Below, piece by piece: positions 1 through 8,210 of a stretch of 64,000 nucleotides of DNA. The stretch is from Gammaproteobacteria bacterium (lineage in GTDB: Bacteria; Pseudomonadota; Gammaproteobacteria; Ga0077554; Ga007554). A model generated the notes under the pieces. The model saw only the letters and a list, made by a program, of their open reading frames with translations. It searched no databases and was not told the DNA's origin. The DNA lies in assembly GCA_021731145.1 (NCBI GenBank), contig JAKFXX010000012.1, positions 1-64,000 on the forward strand, in the 5' to 3' direction. The translations under genes were made by a program, and so were the position numbers. Position 1 is the first letter of the stretch. Each line of letters opens with the position of its first letter.

Positions 1-122
1 GTTTGCGCGGTTGGTGGCGGAGAAAAAATGACGGCTATTCTTCCTTGAATATTTGATACACTTGACCCACAATTGGACTGATTCTATATATTCAAGCGCA
101 TTCAAACGTAAGGAGGCACAAA

Positions 123-725
123 ATGGCCGTTTTAGTTGGCAAACCCGCACCGGATTTCACTGTAACCGCAGTGATGGGCAACAATGAGATCAACGAAAGC
201 TTTAACCTGCTTTCGCATATCAAGGGCAAGCACGCTGTAATATTTTTCTATCCCCTTGATTTTACATTTGTATGCCCTTCGGAGATTCTGGCTTTTGATC
301 ACCGTTACCAGGATTTCAAAGCTCGCAACACTGAGGTTATTGCTGTCAGCGTAGACTCCCAGTTCACCCATCTGGCATGGAAAAACACCCCGGTCAACAA
401 TGGCGGCCTGGGGCAGGTGAAGTTTCCCATGGTGGCGGATCTTACCAAGTCCATCGCCCGTGATTACGACGTGCTGATCAACGACGCCGTGGCGCTGCGC
501 GGTACATTCCTTATCGACCGTGACGGTGTTGTGCGTCACCAGGTAGTTAATGATCTGCCGTTGGGACGGAACGTGGATGAGGCCATTCGTATGGTGGATG
601 CTCTGCAATTCTTCGAAGAACATGGTGAAGTGTGCCCGGCTGGCTGGCAGAAAGGCAAGCCCGGCATGAAGGCGAGCACGGAAGGGGTTGCCGAATATCT
701 GGCTGCTCATGCTGCGGATCTTTAA
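123..725 (+). CDS. 2-Cys peroxiredoxin (AhpC/Prx1 type)
   Basis: This 200-residue cytoplasmic thiol peroxidase should reduce hydrogen peroxide and alkyl hydroperoxides. The peroxidatic cysteine is C51 in the motif DFTFVCPSE and the resolving cysteine is C171 in EVCPAGW, so it is a typical 2-Cys Prx1/AhpC enzyme, at the family's normal length. The start is supported by a strong AAGGAGGCAC Shine-Dalgarno just upstream. No AhpF-like reductase is next to it, so the electron donor (thioredoxin or another) cannot be read from context. A hairpin follows the stop. Confidence 0.95.
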   Translation: MAVLVGKPAPDFTVTAVMGNNEINESFNLLSHIKGKHAVIFFYPLDFTFVCPSEILAFDHRYQDFKARNTEVIAVSVDSQFTHLAWKNTPVNNGGLGQVKFPMVADLTKSIARDYDVLINDAVALRGTFLIDRDGVVRHQVVNDLPLGRNVDEAIRMVDALQFFEEHGEVCPAGWQKGKPGMKASTEGVAEYLAAHAADL

Positions 726-740
726 TGCTGTTGCAATAAA

Positions 741-775
741 GATTAAATCCAGAAGCACAAGCTCCTGGATTTAAT
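741..775 (+). terminator. Hairpin after the peroxiredoxin gene
   Basis: A perfect 12-bp inverted repeat (GATTAAATCCAG at 741-752, CTGGATTTAATC at 764-775) with an 11-nt loop lies 16 nt after the peroxiredoxin stop. There is no clear T-tract, so it may be a weak terminator or an mRNA 3'-end stabiliser. Confidence 0.5.
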
Positions 776-865
776 CGCGCTAAAAATAAGGCGTTGTGTT
801 GCTGCGCGTCGTGCATGGATGCACAAGTGCCGCGAGAGGCAGGATGCCGGAAGCGGCCAACGCTT

Positions 866-899
866 GGTGGGTTACGCAAAAATGCTAACCCACCCTACA
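866..899. repeat. REP-like palindrome overlapping the prmC stop
   Basis: GGTGGGTTA (866-874) and TAACCCACC (886-894) form a 9-bp perfect stem, followed by CTACA. The right arm encodes the last residues and the TAG stop (885-887) of prmC on the minus strand. It resembles REP hairpins dispersed in gammaproteobacterial genomes; similar GTGGG-type hairpins flank the RAYT gene at 44117. Confidence 0.6.
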
Positions 900-1757
900 T
901 TTTTGCCACTGTCCGCTGACTGCCCGATTTATCCCTGCCATGTCCTGATGATTGCTTACCTGTTGGTAGCCGAGTCCGATCAATAGTTGTGATACCGCTT
1001 CGCCCTGGTCATAGCCATGTTCCAGCAGCAATGAACCGCCGGGGAGGATGTGCTGCCGCGCCCGGTCGGCGATAAGGCGGATATCGTCCAGTCCGTCCGG
1101 GCCTGATGCCAGCGCACTCAAGGGTTCATAGCGTATCTCCGTGCTGCTCAAGCGGGGATCATGACTGCTGACATAGGGCGGGTTGGAAACAATCAGGTGA
1201 AATGCCTCCCCATTAAGCGGGGCCAGCCAGTCGCCTTCGCGGAATTCGACGTTGTTGATGCGCGATGCCACGGCATTGCGGTGCGCCACTTCCAGCGCCG
1301 CTGTGGAACGGTCGGTGGCGATGATGCGGCAAGCGGGGCGCTCGCTGGCGATGGCCAGCGCGATGGCGCCAGAGCCTGTGCCGAGATCAAGAATGTGCCA
1401 TGAAGCATCGACGGGGATGCGTTGCAGGGCAAGCTCTACCAGCAGCTCTGTTTCCGGGCGGGGGATGAGGGTGGCTGGCGTGACTTCCAGCCCCATTGAC
1501 CAGAATTCACGGCGGCCGGTGAGATAGGCGACAGGCTCGCCTGCGGCGCGGCGTTCGATGAGGGCATTGAAACGCGCCTGTTGTTCGGGCTGGAGTTGCC
1601 GGTCGGGCCAGGCATGGAGATGGCTGCGGTTACGTTCCAGCGTGAAAGCGAGCAGAGTTTCGGCATCGAGCCGGGCCGTGTCGTGCAGGGCGGCAAGGTG
1701 CAGGGTAGCCTGGTGCAGTGCCTCGGCGATGGTCATGGGTTTGCTTGTCATGGTCAT
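885..1757 (-). CDS. prmC: Peptide chain release factor N5-glutamine methyltransferase PrmC
   Basis: SAM-dependent methyltransferase that modifies the glutamine of the GGQ motif in release factors RF1 and RF2. The 290 residues show the N-terminal helical domain, the SAM-binding motif ILDLGTGSGAIALA and the catalytic NPPY motif (SNPPYVSS), all diagnostic of PrmC/HemK. The family is usually about 280 residues; ATG codons at residues 1, 3 and 8 are all possible and none has a good Shine-Dalgarno. The usual neighbour prfA is not in the window. The last four residues (CRVG) and the stop are encoded by a REP-like palindrome, so the C-terminus may have been rewritten. Confidence 0.95.
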   Translation of the reverse strand: MTMTSKPMTIAEALHQATLHLAALHDTARLDAETLLAFTLERNRSHLHAWPDRQLQPEQQARFNALIERRAAGEPVAYLTGRREFWSMGLEVTPATLIPRPETELLVELALQRIPVDASWHILDLGTGSGAIALAIASERPACRIIATDRSTAALEVAHRNAVASRINNVEFREGDWLAPLNGEAFHLIVSNPPYVSSHDPRLSSTEIRYEPLSALASGPDGLDDIRLIADRARQHILPGGSLLLEHGYDQGEAVSQLLIGLGYQQVSNHQDMAGINRAVSGQWQKCRVG

Positions 1758-1811
1758 GGAATATGTTTATATTGTACCGCGTTGTATCTGACCCTGGTTT
1801 AATCCGTCCGA

Positions 1812-2120
1812 ATGATCCTGAGACTGCGTTCCATTTTGCTCGCTAAACACGGCGCCATATTCCTGGTGCTGGCGTTGCTGTTTGCGCAATTCGGACTGAT
1901 CGCGCACGAGATCGACCATCAGTTTCACAAGCCCAGCACGGCCTGCGAGATGTGTCTTACTGCGCATCATCTGGGTAGCACGCCAATCGTCAAGAGTATG
2001 CCTTTGGTGGTGTCGCGCGTGGCAGGCAATATTGCTTTGCCGGCGAATGCCGCTACACCGACTCAACGCTTCGTTGCCAATTTCTCTGCTCGCGCTCCTC
2101 CCCAATCTCTCCACGCCTGA
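1812..2120 (+). CDS. Small membrane-anchored His/Cys-motif protein, putative metal-uptake accessory
   Basis: A 102-residue protein with one hydrophobic segment (about residues 12-32), followed directly by HEIDHQFHKPSTACEMC and AHH, a cluster of His, Glu and Cys residues that could bind a metal. HEIDH formally fits HExxH, but at this size a protease is unlikely. It lies 54 bp from the divergent prmC and just before an outer-membrane protein and Zn-type ABC transporter genes, so a role in metal acquisition is inferred from context. It may belong to a DUF2946-like group; I cannot confirm the family. No clear ribosome binding site is visible. Confidence 0.6.
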   Translation: MILRLRSILLAKHGAIFLVLALLFAQFGLIAHEIDHQFHKPSTACEMCLTAHHLGSTPIVKSMPLVVSRVAGNIALPANAATPTQRFVANFSARAPPQSLHA

Positions 2121-2369
2121 AAAATAACCGAATCGCCAACGTCCCTTAGGACGGCTTGGCACGTGTTTTTGCCGTGCGCGCGTTGCGCTGCGGTGTGCAT
2201 TAGTCGTCGAGCAAAAACAACTTGAACATTGTCCATCTTGCATACGAGCGCCATGCGTTGTTGTCAAACGCTTGCGTAGTTCACTACGCGGCGCGTTCGA
2301 CGCCTAGCCTGGCATCTCGTCTGCCAGCGGCCAATTGTTCAAGTTGTTCTTGCTCGACTCCTTAATCGT
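2121..2369 (+). other. Intergenic leader with several hairpins
   Basis: A 250-nt gap between the small membrane protein and the outer-membrane protein. It contains a bulged stem (GCCAACGTCC at 2135-2144 against GGACG and TTGGC up to 2160), a second hairpin around GCACGTGTTTTTGCCGTGC (about 2160-2180), and a perfect GCGTAGT/ACTACGC stem (2274-2280, 2283-2289). No credible ORF is present. It could be a terminator plus structured 5' leader; I do not recognise a riboswitch class. Confidence 0.35.
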
Positions 2370-2381
2370 GTGGAGAAAATA

Positions 2382-3611
2382 ATGATCAAGAAACAATTTG
2401 CCGTCATCGGCATGGCGGCTGTCCTGTCTCAGCCTGTTATTGCCCAGGAAGAAACCCAGCAAGGAACGGATGGCGAGATGCGCCGGCCGTGGCAAGCGCA
2501 GCGTCCCGCCATTACAAGCAGCGCCTTCAATCCCGCAGCCAGCCTGATCCTGTATGGCACGTACAGCCGTTTCACCAAAAATTATCAGGAAGATATACAT
2601 GGCTTTGCCCCAGCCGGTGACGCTCATGGGGCTACCAGGGAGGGCCTGTCGCTCCAGGGGAGCGAGCTGATCTTGTCGAGCAATGTGGATGACAAATTTT
2701 ACGGTTCGTTGATCCTCAGGCTGGAGGATGGCAAGGCCGAAGTCGAAGAGGCCTTTTTTCAGACCCTCGGGCTGCCCCAAGGTTTGACCGTCAAGGGTGG
2801 ACGTTTCCTGTCGGGCATCGGTTATCTCAATGAGCAGCATCCGCATTTTTGGGATTTCGTCGATATCGCCCTGCCGTATCGCGCCATGCTCGGGGGGAAT
2901 TACGGCGATGACGGCGTGCAGTTGCGCTGGGTTGCGCCAGCCCCGCTGTTTGTGGAGTTTGGTGCCGAGGCGTTGCGTGGTGAGAATTTCCCGGCCTCCG
3001 GAGCGGCGAGGCGAGGTGTAGGGGCGCGTAGCGCCTTTGTCAATCTCGGCGATGATGTCGGCCTCAGCCATAGCTGGCGCGCGGGCGTGGCGCGGCTGGA
3101 AGCCGACGCGCAGGGGCGCATGTTCGAGGACCATGCCCACAATGAATACAGCTTTACCGGTAAAGCGCCTCTGAACGTCGCCAATTTTGTCTGGAAGTGG
3201 GCGCCGCTGCGTAATCCCGCCATTACCAACTTCAAGTTCCAGGCGGAGTATTTACAGCGCGACGAAAGCGGTGCATATACCTTTGGTTCACCCGCGCAAG
3301 ATGTGCGCTATGGAGCCAAACAGTCGGGTTGGTATGCCCAGGCGGTTTATCAGTTCATGCCGCGCTGGCGGGTGGGCGCGCGCTATGACGAACTCAAGGG
3401 CGGTATGCCGCCTATAGAACTGGCAGGCACGATTCTCGACCCCGAAGGCCACAAGCCGCAGCGCGCCAGCGTGATGCTCGATTTCTCCAACAGCGCGTTC
3501 AGCCGTTTACGTGTGCAGTTCAGCCATAATCAGACCGCGTCCAAGGATGCCAATGAGGTTTATCTGCAATACATCATGAGCCTGGGGGCGCACGGCGCTC
3601 ACAAGTTTTAG
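2382..3611 (+). CDS. Outer-membrane porin-like protein of a metal-uptake locus
   Basis: The predicted product is a 409-residue secreted protein with a signal peptide (MIKKQFAVIGMAAVLSQPVIA) and alternating amphipathic stretches rich in Gly and aromatics. A near C-terminal strand (NEVYLQYIMSLGAHGAHKF) is consistent with a beta-barrel. A GTG at 2370 is also open, but GGAG at 2372-2375 sits correctly for the ATG at 2382. It lies directly before a ZnuA-like binding protein, so it may be an outer-membrane channel for metal or chelated metal. I see no TonB box or plug domain. The function is inferred from context only. Confidence 0.7.
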   Translation: MIKKQFAVIGMAAVLSQPVIAQEETQQGTDGEMRRPWQAQRPAITSSAFNPAASLILYGTYSRFTKNYQEDIHGFAPAGDAHGATREGLSLQGSELILSSNVDDKFYGSLILRLEDGKAEVEEAFFQTLGLPQGLTVKGGRFLSGIGYLNEQHPHFWDFVDIALPYRAMLGGNYGDDGVQLRWVAPAPLFVEFGAEALRGENFPASGAARRGVGARSAFVNLGDDVGLSHSWRAGVARLEADAQGRMFEDHAHNEYSFTGKAPLNVANFVWKWAPLRNPAITNFKFQAEYLQRDESGAYTFGSPAQDVRYGAKQSGWYAQAVYQFMPRWRVGARYDELKGGMPPIELAGTILDPEGHKPQRASVMLDFSNSAFSRLRVQFSHNQTASKDANEVYLQYIMSLGAHGAHKF

Positions 3612-3653
3612 CAGGTGGACGCGTACCCTATGAAATTTTCGGGAGTTGTTGTC

Positions 3654-4559
3654 ATGAAAAGAGCATTTTCGCACCTGTTAGCGGCCTCGTTGCTGCTTTT
3701 CAGTATTTCTGCGCCGGCGGCGTTACGGGTGTTTGCCTGCGAACCGGAATGGGGGGCGCTGGCTGCCGAGCTTGGCGGCCCGGCGGTGAGCGTTTATACG
3801 GCAACGACCGGCATGCAGGACCCGCACCTCGTCGAGGCCCGGCCCAGCCTCATTGCCCAGATGCGCAAGGCAGACCTGGTGATATGCACCGGCGGCGATC
3901 TGGAACAGGGGTGGTTGCCGTTGCTGTTCCAGCAGGGAGGTAACAACCGGGTGCAGCCCGGTGGATCGGGCTATTTCGAAGCGGCTGCGTTTGTCACCCT
4001 GCTGGAAGTGCCAAGCCGGTTGGACAGGGCGGAGGGCGATGTTCATGCGATGGGCAATCCCCACCTCCATCTCGATCCGCGCAATATCGCGCTGGTCGCC
4101 GCAGGGCTGGCAAAGCGGCTGGCGCAGGTTGATGGCGCGAATGCGGCACAATACCAGGCGCGTCACGATGATTTCGCCAAGCGTTGGACGCAGGCCATGC
4201 GGCGTTGGGAACAGCAGGGCACGCCGCTCAGGGGTATCCCTATTGTTACGCAGCACAAGAGCTGGGGTTACCTTAGCCACTGGCTGGGATTGCGGGAGAC
4301 TGCAACGCTCGAACCCAAGCCGGGCATACCGCCAAGCAGCGCCTATTTGTCGCAAGTGCTGGCCGAGCTGAAGCAGAAACCGGCGAAAATGGTGATCCGC
4401 GCCGCTTACCAGGATCAGCGCCCCACGCGCTGGCTGGCGGAGCGGGCAGGCATCCCGGCGGTGGAGTTGCCCTTCACTGTGGGCGGCTCGGATCAGGCCA
4501 AGGATCTGTTCGGGTTGTTTGACGATACGCTGGCCCGTTTACTCAAGGCTGACCAATGA
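3654..4559 (+). CDS. Metal ABC transporter substrate-binding protein (ZnuA-like)
   Basis: Periplasmic cluster A-I solute-binding protein for Zn2+ or Mn2+. A signal peptide (MKRAFSHLLAASLLLFSISAPA) is followed by the usual ligand positions: His in MQDPHLVEARPS, His in NPHLHLDP, and His in VTQHKSWGY. There is no long His-rich loop as in enterobacterial ZnuA. An ORF is open from GTG 3615, but GGGAG (3641-3645) and the signal peptide favour ATG 3654. The gene overlaps the permease gene by ATGA at 4556, so the two are translationally coupled. The metal is not certain. Confidence 0.85.
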   Translation: MKRAFSHLLAASLLLFSISAPAALRVFACEPEWGALAAELGGPAVSVYTATTGMQDPHLVEARPSLIAQMRKADLVICTGGDLEQGWLPLLFQQGGNNRVQPGGSGYFEAAAFVTLLEVPSRLDRAEGDVHAMGNPHLHLDPRNIALVAAGLAKRLAQVDGANAAQYQARHDDFAKRWTQAMRRWEQQGTPLRGIPIVTQHKSWGYLSHWLGLRETATLEPKPGIPPSSAYLSQVLAELKQKPAKMVIRAAYQDQRPTRWLAERAGIPAVELPFTVGGSDQAKDLFGLFDDTLARLLKADQ

Positions 4560-5338
4560 ACCTGGCGAGTCTGGATTGGAGTATCCTCGGGCCGGCGCTA
4601 CTGGCTGGGCTGCTGGTGCTCGCCACGCATGTGCCGCTCGGTAGCCAGGTACTGGCGCGCGGCATCGTCTTCATCGACCTGGCCATCGCCCAGCTTGCCG
4701 GGTTGGGTGTGATCGCCGCGCACACTCTGGGCTGGGGCGAAGAGCAAGGGTGGCAGACACAGGCTGTTGCGGTAGGCACGGCGCTGCTTGGCGCTCTGCT
4801 GCTCACCTGGAGCGAAAAACGCTGGCCTGAAATACAGGAGGCGCTGATTGGTGTGCTATTCGTGCTGGCGGCGACGGGCGGGATTCTGCTGATGAGCAGT
4901 GATCCGCATGGCGGCGAGCACCTCAAGGATTTGCTGGTGGGGCAGATTCTTTGGGTAACACTGCCCGATCTCATCCCAATTGCGGTGCTGTATGCTGTGG
5001 TATTGGCCGCGTGGTTTGGTCTGCGCAGCCGCCTCGGCGGCTTGGGTTTTTATGCCCTGTTCGCTGTTACCGTCACCGCTTCCGTGCAACTGGTTGGCGT
5101 GTACCTGGTGTTCGCCAGCCTGATCATTCCAGCGCTGGCGACGCGCGGCTGTGGCCGCGAATCCTCGCGTCTGGCGCTGGGTTATGGTCTGGGGATCACA
5201 GGCTACGCCGTGGGTCTGGCGCTGTCGGCGCTGTTTGATCTGCCCTCAGGCGCAGTTGTAGTATGGTCACTGGCGGTATTGGGCATGCTGGTGGCATGGC
5301 GGGTTTCGGCGAGCGGCAGGCGTCTGTTCCATTTTTAG
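4556..5338 (+). CDS. Metal ABC transporter permease (ZnuB/MntB-like)
   Basis: A 260-residue polytopic inner-membrane protein of the ABC-3 family with about seven to eight hydrophobic segments (for example LLAGLLVLATHVPLG, AVLYAVVLAAWFGL, VYLVFASLIIPALATRG). It should form the channel for the metal delivered by the preceding binding protein. The length and the LIIPALAT motif fit ZnuB. No ATPase (ZnuC) lies between it and the binding protein or downstream, where the next genes are signalling proteins on the other strand; the ATPase must be elsewhere or shared. Confidence 0.85.
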   Translation: MNLASLDWSILGPALLAGLLVLATHVPLGSQVLARGIVFIDLAIAQLAGLGVIAAHTLGWGEEQGWQTQAVAVGTALLGALLLTWSEKRWPEIQEALIGVLFVLAATGGILLMSSDPHGGEHLKDLLVGQILWVTLPDLIPIAVLYAVVLAAWFGLRSRLGGLGFYALFAVTVTASVQLVGVYLVFASLIIPALATRGCGRESSRLALGYGLGITGYAVGLALSALFDLPSGAVVVWSLAVLGMLVAWRVSASGRRLFHF

Positions 5339-5339
5339 A

Positions 5340-5762
5340 TTAATCGAACACCACGTCAACCCGCCGCAGATAATCGGCCAATGCAGCGGTCACCTTGTTG
5401 ATTGCCTCGCCGTTGCCTTGTAGCGCAGCCTGCTCAAGTTCATCGCCTATTTCGCTGATGAAATCGAACCCGTAGGCCGCGCCTGTGCCTTTGATGTTGT
5501 GGCCGATGGCGCGGATCGGCTCATAATCCCCTCGCTTCAATGTCCCCGTAATGGTGTCGATATCCCGCTGCCGGTTGGCAAGATATTTCGCCGCCAGATC
5601 CTTGAGGGATGCGTCTATATGCACGGTGATCCTGGGATTATCCATGCGGCTATCTTGCGTGTTTCCAATCATTTGCGCAACGGTAGTAAGCCGTCGTTCA
5701 TTGTAATATGTATATTTAGAATGGTGGGAACGGCATAAGGGGTCGTAATCACCGTAAGGCAT
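5340..5762 (-). CDS. Histidine phosphotransfer (Hpt) domain protein
   Basis: A small Hpt protein whose phospho-acceptor histidine lies in IGHNIKGTGAAYGF, within a helical bundle covering the C-terminal 90 residues. It follows the hybrid kinase gene on the same strand, so it probably relays phosphate from that kinase's receiver to a further response regulator. The start is uncertain. GTG 5807, ATG 5762, ATG 5672 and ATG 5645 are in frame; I chose 5762 because GAAGGG lies just upstream, although the conserved domain begins only near 5645. The tail ends 1 bp from the convergent permease gene. Confidence 0.75.
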   Translation of the reverse strand: MPYGDYDPLCRSHHSKYTYYNERRLTTVAQMIGNTQDSRMDNPRITVHIDASLKDLAAKYLANRQRDIDTITGTLKRGDYEPIRAIGHNIKGTGAAYGFDFISEIGDELEQAALQGNGEAINKVTAALADYLRRVDVVFD

Positions 5763-5810
5763 TGCGCCCTTCACGGGTGTGACAATGAGGCTTAACCATA
5801 AAAGCACTGG

Positions 5811-8177
5811 TTATTCCTTAACGGCCCCTAATACCGCAGCGAGTACATTTTTCAGTGCTTCACGCTTGATGGGCTTGGTCAGGCAGTCATCGAAGCCGGC
5901 CTGGAGCAGTTTGCCACGTATGGCCGCACCGGTATGCGCAGTGAGCGCCAGAACAGGTTTGGTGTAGCCCCGCTGGCGTAACAGTTGTACGGCTTCCATG
6001 CCATCCATGACCGGCATTTCCATGTCCATCAGCACGATATCCGGCTGTTCCGCAAGCGCGATATCCACGGCGGCCTGGCCGTTTTCCGCAAATATGGCGG
6101 AGAGGCCCATGCTGTCGAAGTAATTTTTGAACAGGGCGCGGGCGTCTTCGGAATCGTCGGCCAGCAGTATGCGACCGTTCAGTTTCTCTGCGGGTTGATG
6201 CGTCATCTCAATGGGCAGTTCTACCTGTGGTGCGGGGATGCGCAAATGAAATGTCGAGCCCTTGTCCAGTGTGGATTCAACTGATATGGCGCCCCCCATC
6301 AGATGCGCCAGATTGCGGCTGATGGTGAGGCCCAGACCGGTGCCGCCATATGCGCTGGTCATGGAAGCATCGGATTGTTGGAATGCCTCGAATATTTTTT
6401 CCAGCGCCGTTTGAGGGATGCCTGGCCCGGTATCTTCCACTGCGATTTCGAGCCAGTCATTTTTCCAGAGGATCTTGATATGGACGTGACCTTGGGCCGT
6501 GAATTTCAGGGCGTTGCCAATCAGATTGAGGAGGATCTGGCGTAGGCGGAAGCCGTCCACCATGAGTCCTTGAGGCAGGTTTTCATCGTATAGCGCTTTG
6601 ATCTCCACTCCTTTAGCGGTGGCCAGCCTCTCCAGCGTGTCAGTCACGCTGTCTATCATGCCGCGTATGGCTATCGGGCGAATGTCGAGATCCATTTTAC
6701 CGGCCTCGATTTTTGCCTGATCAAGCAGATTGTTGATTAAGCGCAGCAGATGTTCGCTGTTTTTATCGATAGTCTGAATCGCCTTTTTTGCGTCGGGTGG
6801 TAGCGAGGTGTTTTCACCGAGCAAACGATTAAATCCCATGATGGCGGTGAGCGGGGTGCGCAGCTCATGGGTTATGTGAGAGAGAAATTTGCTTTTGAGC
6901 GCGTTGGCTTCCTCGGCTGCCATTTTTTCATAAAAAAGTTTTTGCTTTTCATCGTAAAGTATCTTGATGCGTGACAGAATCATCAGCAGATAGAGAGTAA
7001 AGCTGTTTATCATTGCAAATAACAATGTGCTCTGCTGCTTGAAAAGGGCCAGCAATCCCAGGCTAAACAGGTAGACCGTTGACAGCCCCGCCGCCGCCAG
7101 CATGGTCATGGCCAGAGCAGACTGCAGGCGGCGGTGCGCGGCAAGTAAAGGGATGGCGATGCCGATCAATACCAGTGCGATATCCCAGCCCGATTTGTGT
7201 GGGCGCAACACTAAATCCCGCGCCAGGTTTTGATATGTCAGCGCCACAATCTGCAGGCCGGCCTTCATGCCCTGTGCCGTGGCGACGCGATCACCCAGAA
7301 TCGCGGTGCTGCTGCCGATAAAAATGGTTTTCCCCTGGATCTCAGCGGGGGATATTTCATAGCCAGGCGCACCGAGCGCGGCAAACACCAGGCGGTAAAA
7401 AGGCATTACCGGGAAGGGTTCGGGATTTTTGGGATGCTGCAAAATAACCTCGCCGTTTTCCGTGACGGGCCAGGAATGCCGCCCTATCTGCAAGCGCTGT
7501 TCATTGGGCAGATACTTTACGGGTGGATACGGTTGCTGAGCGTATAACGCGGCCAATGCCGTGTTAGGCAGATACTTGCCGTATGCTTCGTGCAGCAGCG
7601 GGGCGCGGCGTAATATGCCGTCCGTATCGGTGGGCTGGTTGATGACGCCGAGTCTCACCGCCGCCGGGGAGGGCCGGGTAAACTCCGCTCTTGGCAGGGT
7701 GATGTCATCCCAGTGCCTGGCAGGGACAGGGCTGCTGACCGGCCAGGCCAGCGAGGCCAGTTGCGCGTGGTAGGCGGCATCCCGTTGCGGTGCAAGAGGC
7801 AGCGCCACGCCGGGCAGCACAACATTGCCGGCGCGCTGGATGGCACGGGCGAATTGCCCGTCACCCTCGCGCTGTTCGGAAAACAGGATGTCATAGACAA
7901 CCGTTTTGGCACCGGCATCCTTGAGGTAGCCGGTCACCAAGCCATAGATATCGCGCTTGTAAGGCCACGCGCCGAACTCAGGGGTGAGCCGGGCCATGGA
8001 TTCTTCGTTCGCATCAACGATCACGGTATCCGTGAAGTGGAACTCTTTTGCGATGAGAGGGTGCTGCGTGGTTTCCGCAAACCACAAGTCCATCTGCTTG
8101 TAGGATGCGGTCTGGCTGATCAAGGCTGTAAGTAACAGCGCCGTGCAGACCGTGACGATCAGGCGCCGCCAAGTCAT
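5811..8177 (-). CDS. CHASE2-domain hybrid sensor histidine kinase
   Basis: A 788-residue inner-membrane sensor. Domains in order: one TM (about 7-22), a large periplasmic CHASE2 sensor (about 30-320), three TM helices (about 333-402), HisKA with phospho-His437 in SHITHELRTPL, an HATPase with N-box NLIGNALKFT and G-boxes EDTGPGIP and GGTGLGLTIS, and a C-terminal receiver with Asp718 in VLMDMEMPVMDG. A hybrid kinase of this kind needs an Hpt partner, and one is encoded immediately downstream. A LysM-FecR protein lies immediately upstream on the same strand, 33 nt away. FecR-CHASE2 pairing is common; the signal is unknown. Confidence 0.93.
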   Translation of the reverse strand: MTWRRLIVTVCTALLLTALISQTASYKQMDLWFAETTQHPLIAKEFHFTDTVIVDANEESMARLTPEFGAWPYKRDIYGLVTGYLKDAGAKTVVYDILFSEQREGDGQFARAIQRAGNVVLPGVALPLAPQRDAAYHAQLASLAWPVSSPVPARHWDDITLPRAEFTRPSPAAVRLGVINQPTDTDGILRRAPLLHEAYGKYLPNTALAALYAQQPYPPVKYLPNEQRLQIGRHSWPVTENGEVILQHPKNPEPFPVMPFYRLVFAALGAPGYEISPAEIQGKTIFIGSSTAILGDRVATAQGMKAGLQIVALTYQNLARDLVLRPHKSGWDIALVLIGIAIPLLAAHRRLQSALAMTMLAAAGLSTVYLFSLGLLALFKQQSTLLFAMINSFTLYLLMILSRIKILYDEKQKLFYEKMAAEEANALKSKFLSHITHELRTPLTAIMGFNRLLGENTSLPPDAKKAIQTIDKNSEHLLRLINNLLDQAKIEAGKMDLDIRPIAIRGMIDSVTDTLERLATAKGVEIKALYDENLPQGLMVDGFRLRQILLNLIGNALKFTAQGHVHIKILWKNDWLEIAVEDTGPGIPQTALEKIFEAFQQSDASMTSAYGGTGLGLTISRNLAHLMGGAISVESTLDKGSTFHLRIPAPQVELPIEMTHQPAEKLNGRILLADDSEDARALFKNYFDSMGLSAIFAENGQAAVDIALAEQPDIVLMDMEMPVMDGMEAVQLLRQRGYTKPVLALTAHTGAAIRGKLLQAGFDDCLTKPIKREALKNVLAAVLGAVKE

Positions 8178-8210
8178 CGAAGGGCGTCCATTACGTGCGT
8201 TGCGACCGCG

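Noticed and set aside
1755..1790. Possible Zur box between prmC and the small metal-locus gene (ATGTTTATATTGTAC region)
   Set aside because: AT-rich and suggestive by position, but it lacks the dyad symmetry of Zur sites; too weak to annotate.
2304..3140. A 278-codon minus-strand frame inside the outer-membrane protein gene
   Set aside because: It overlaps in antisense a gene with signal peptide and proper Shine-Dalgarno; no recognisable domain and no start signal.
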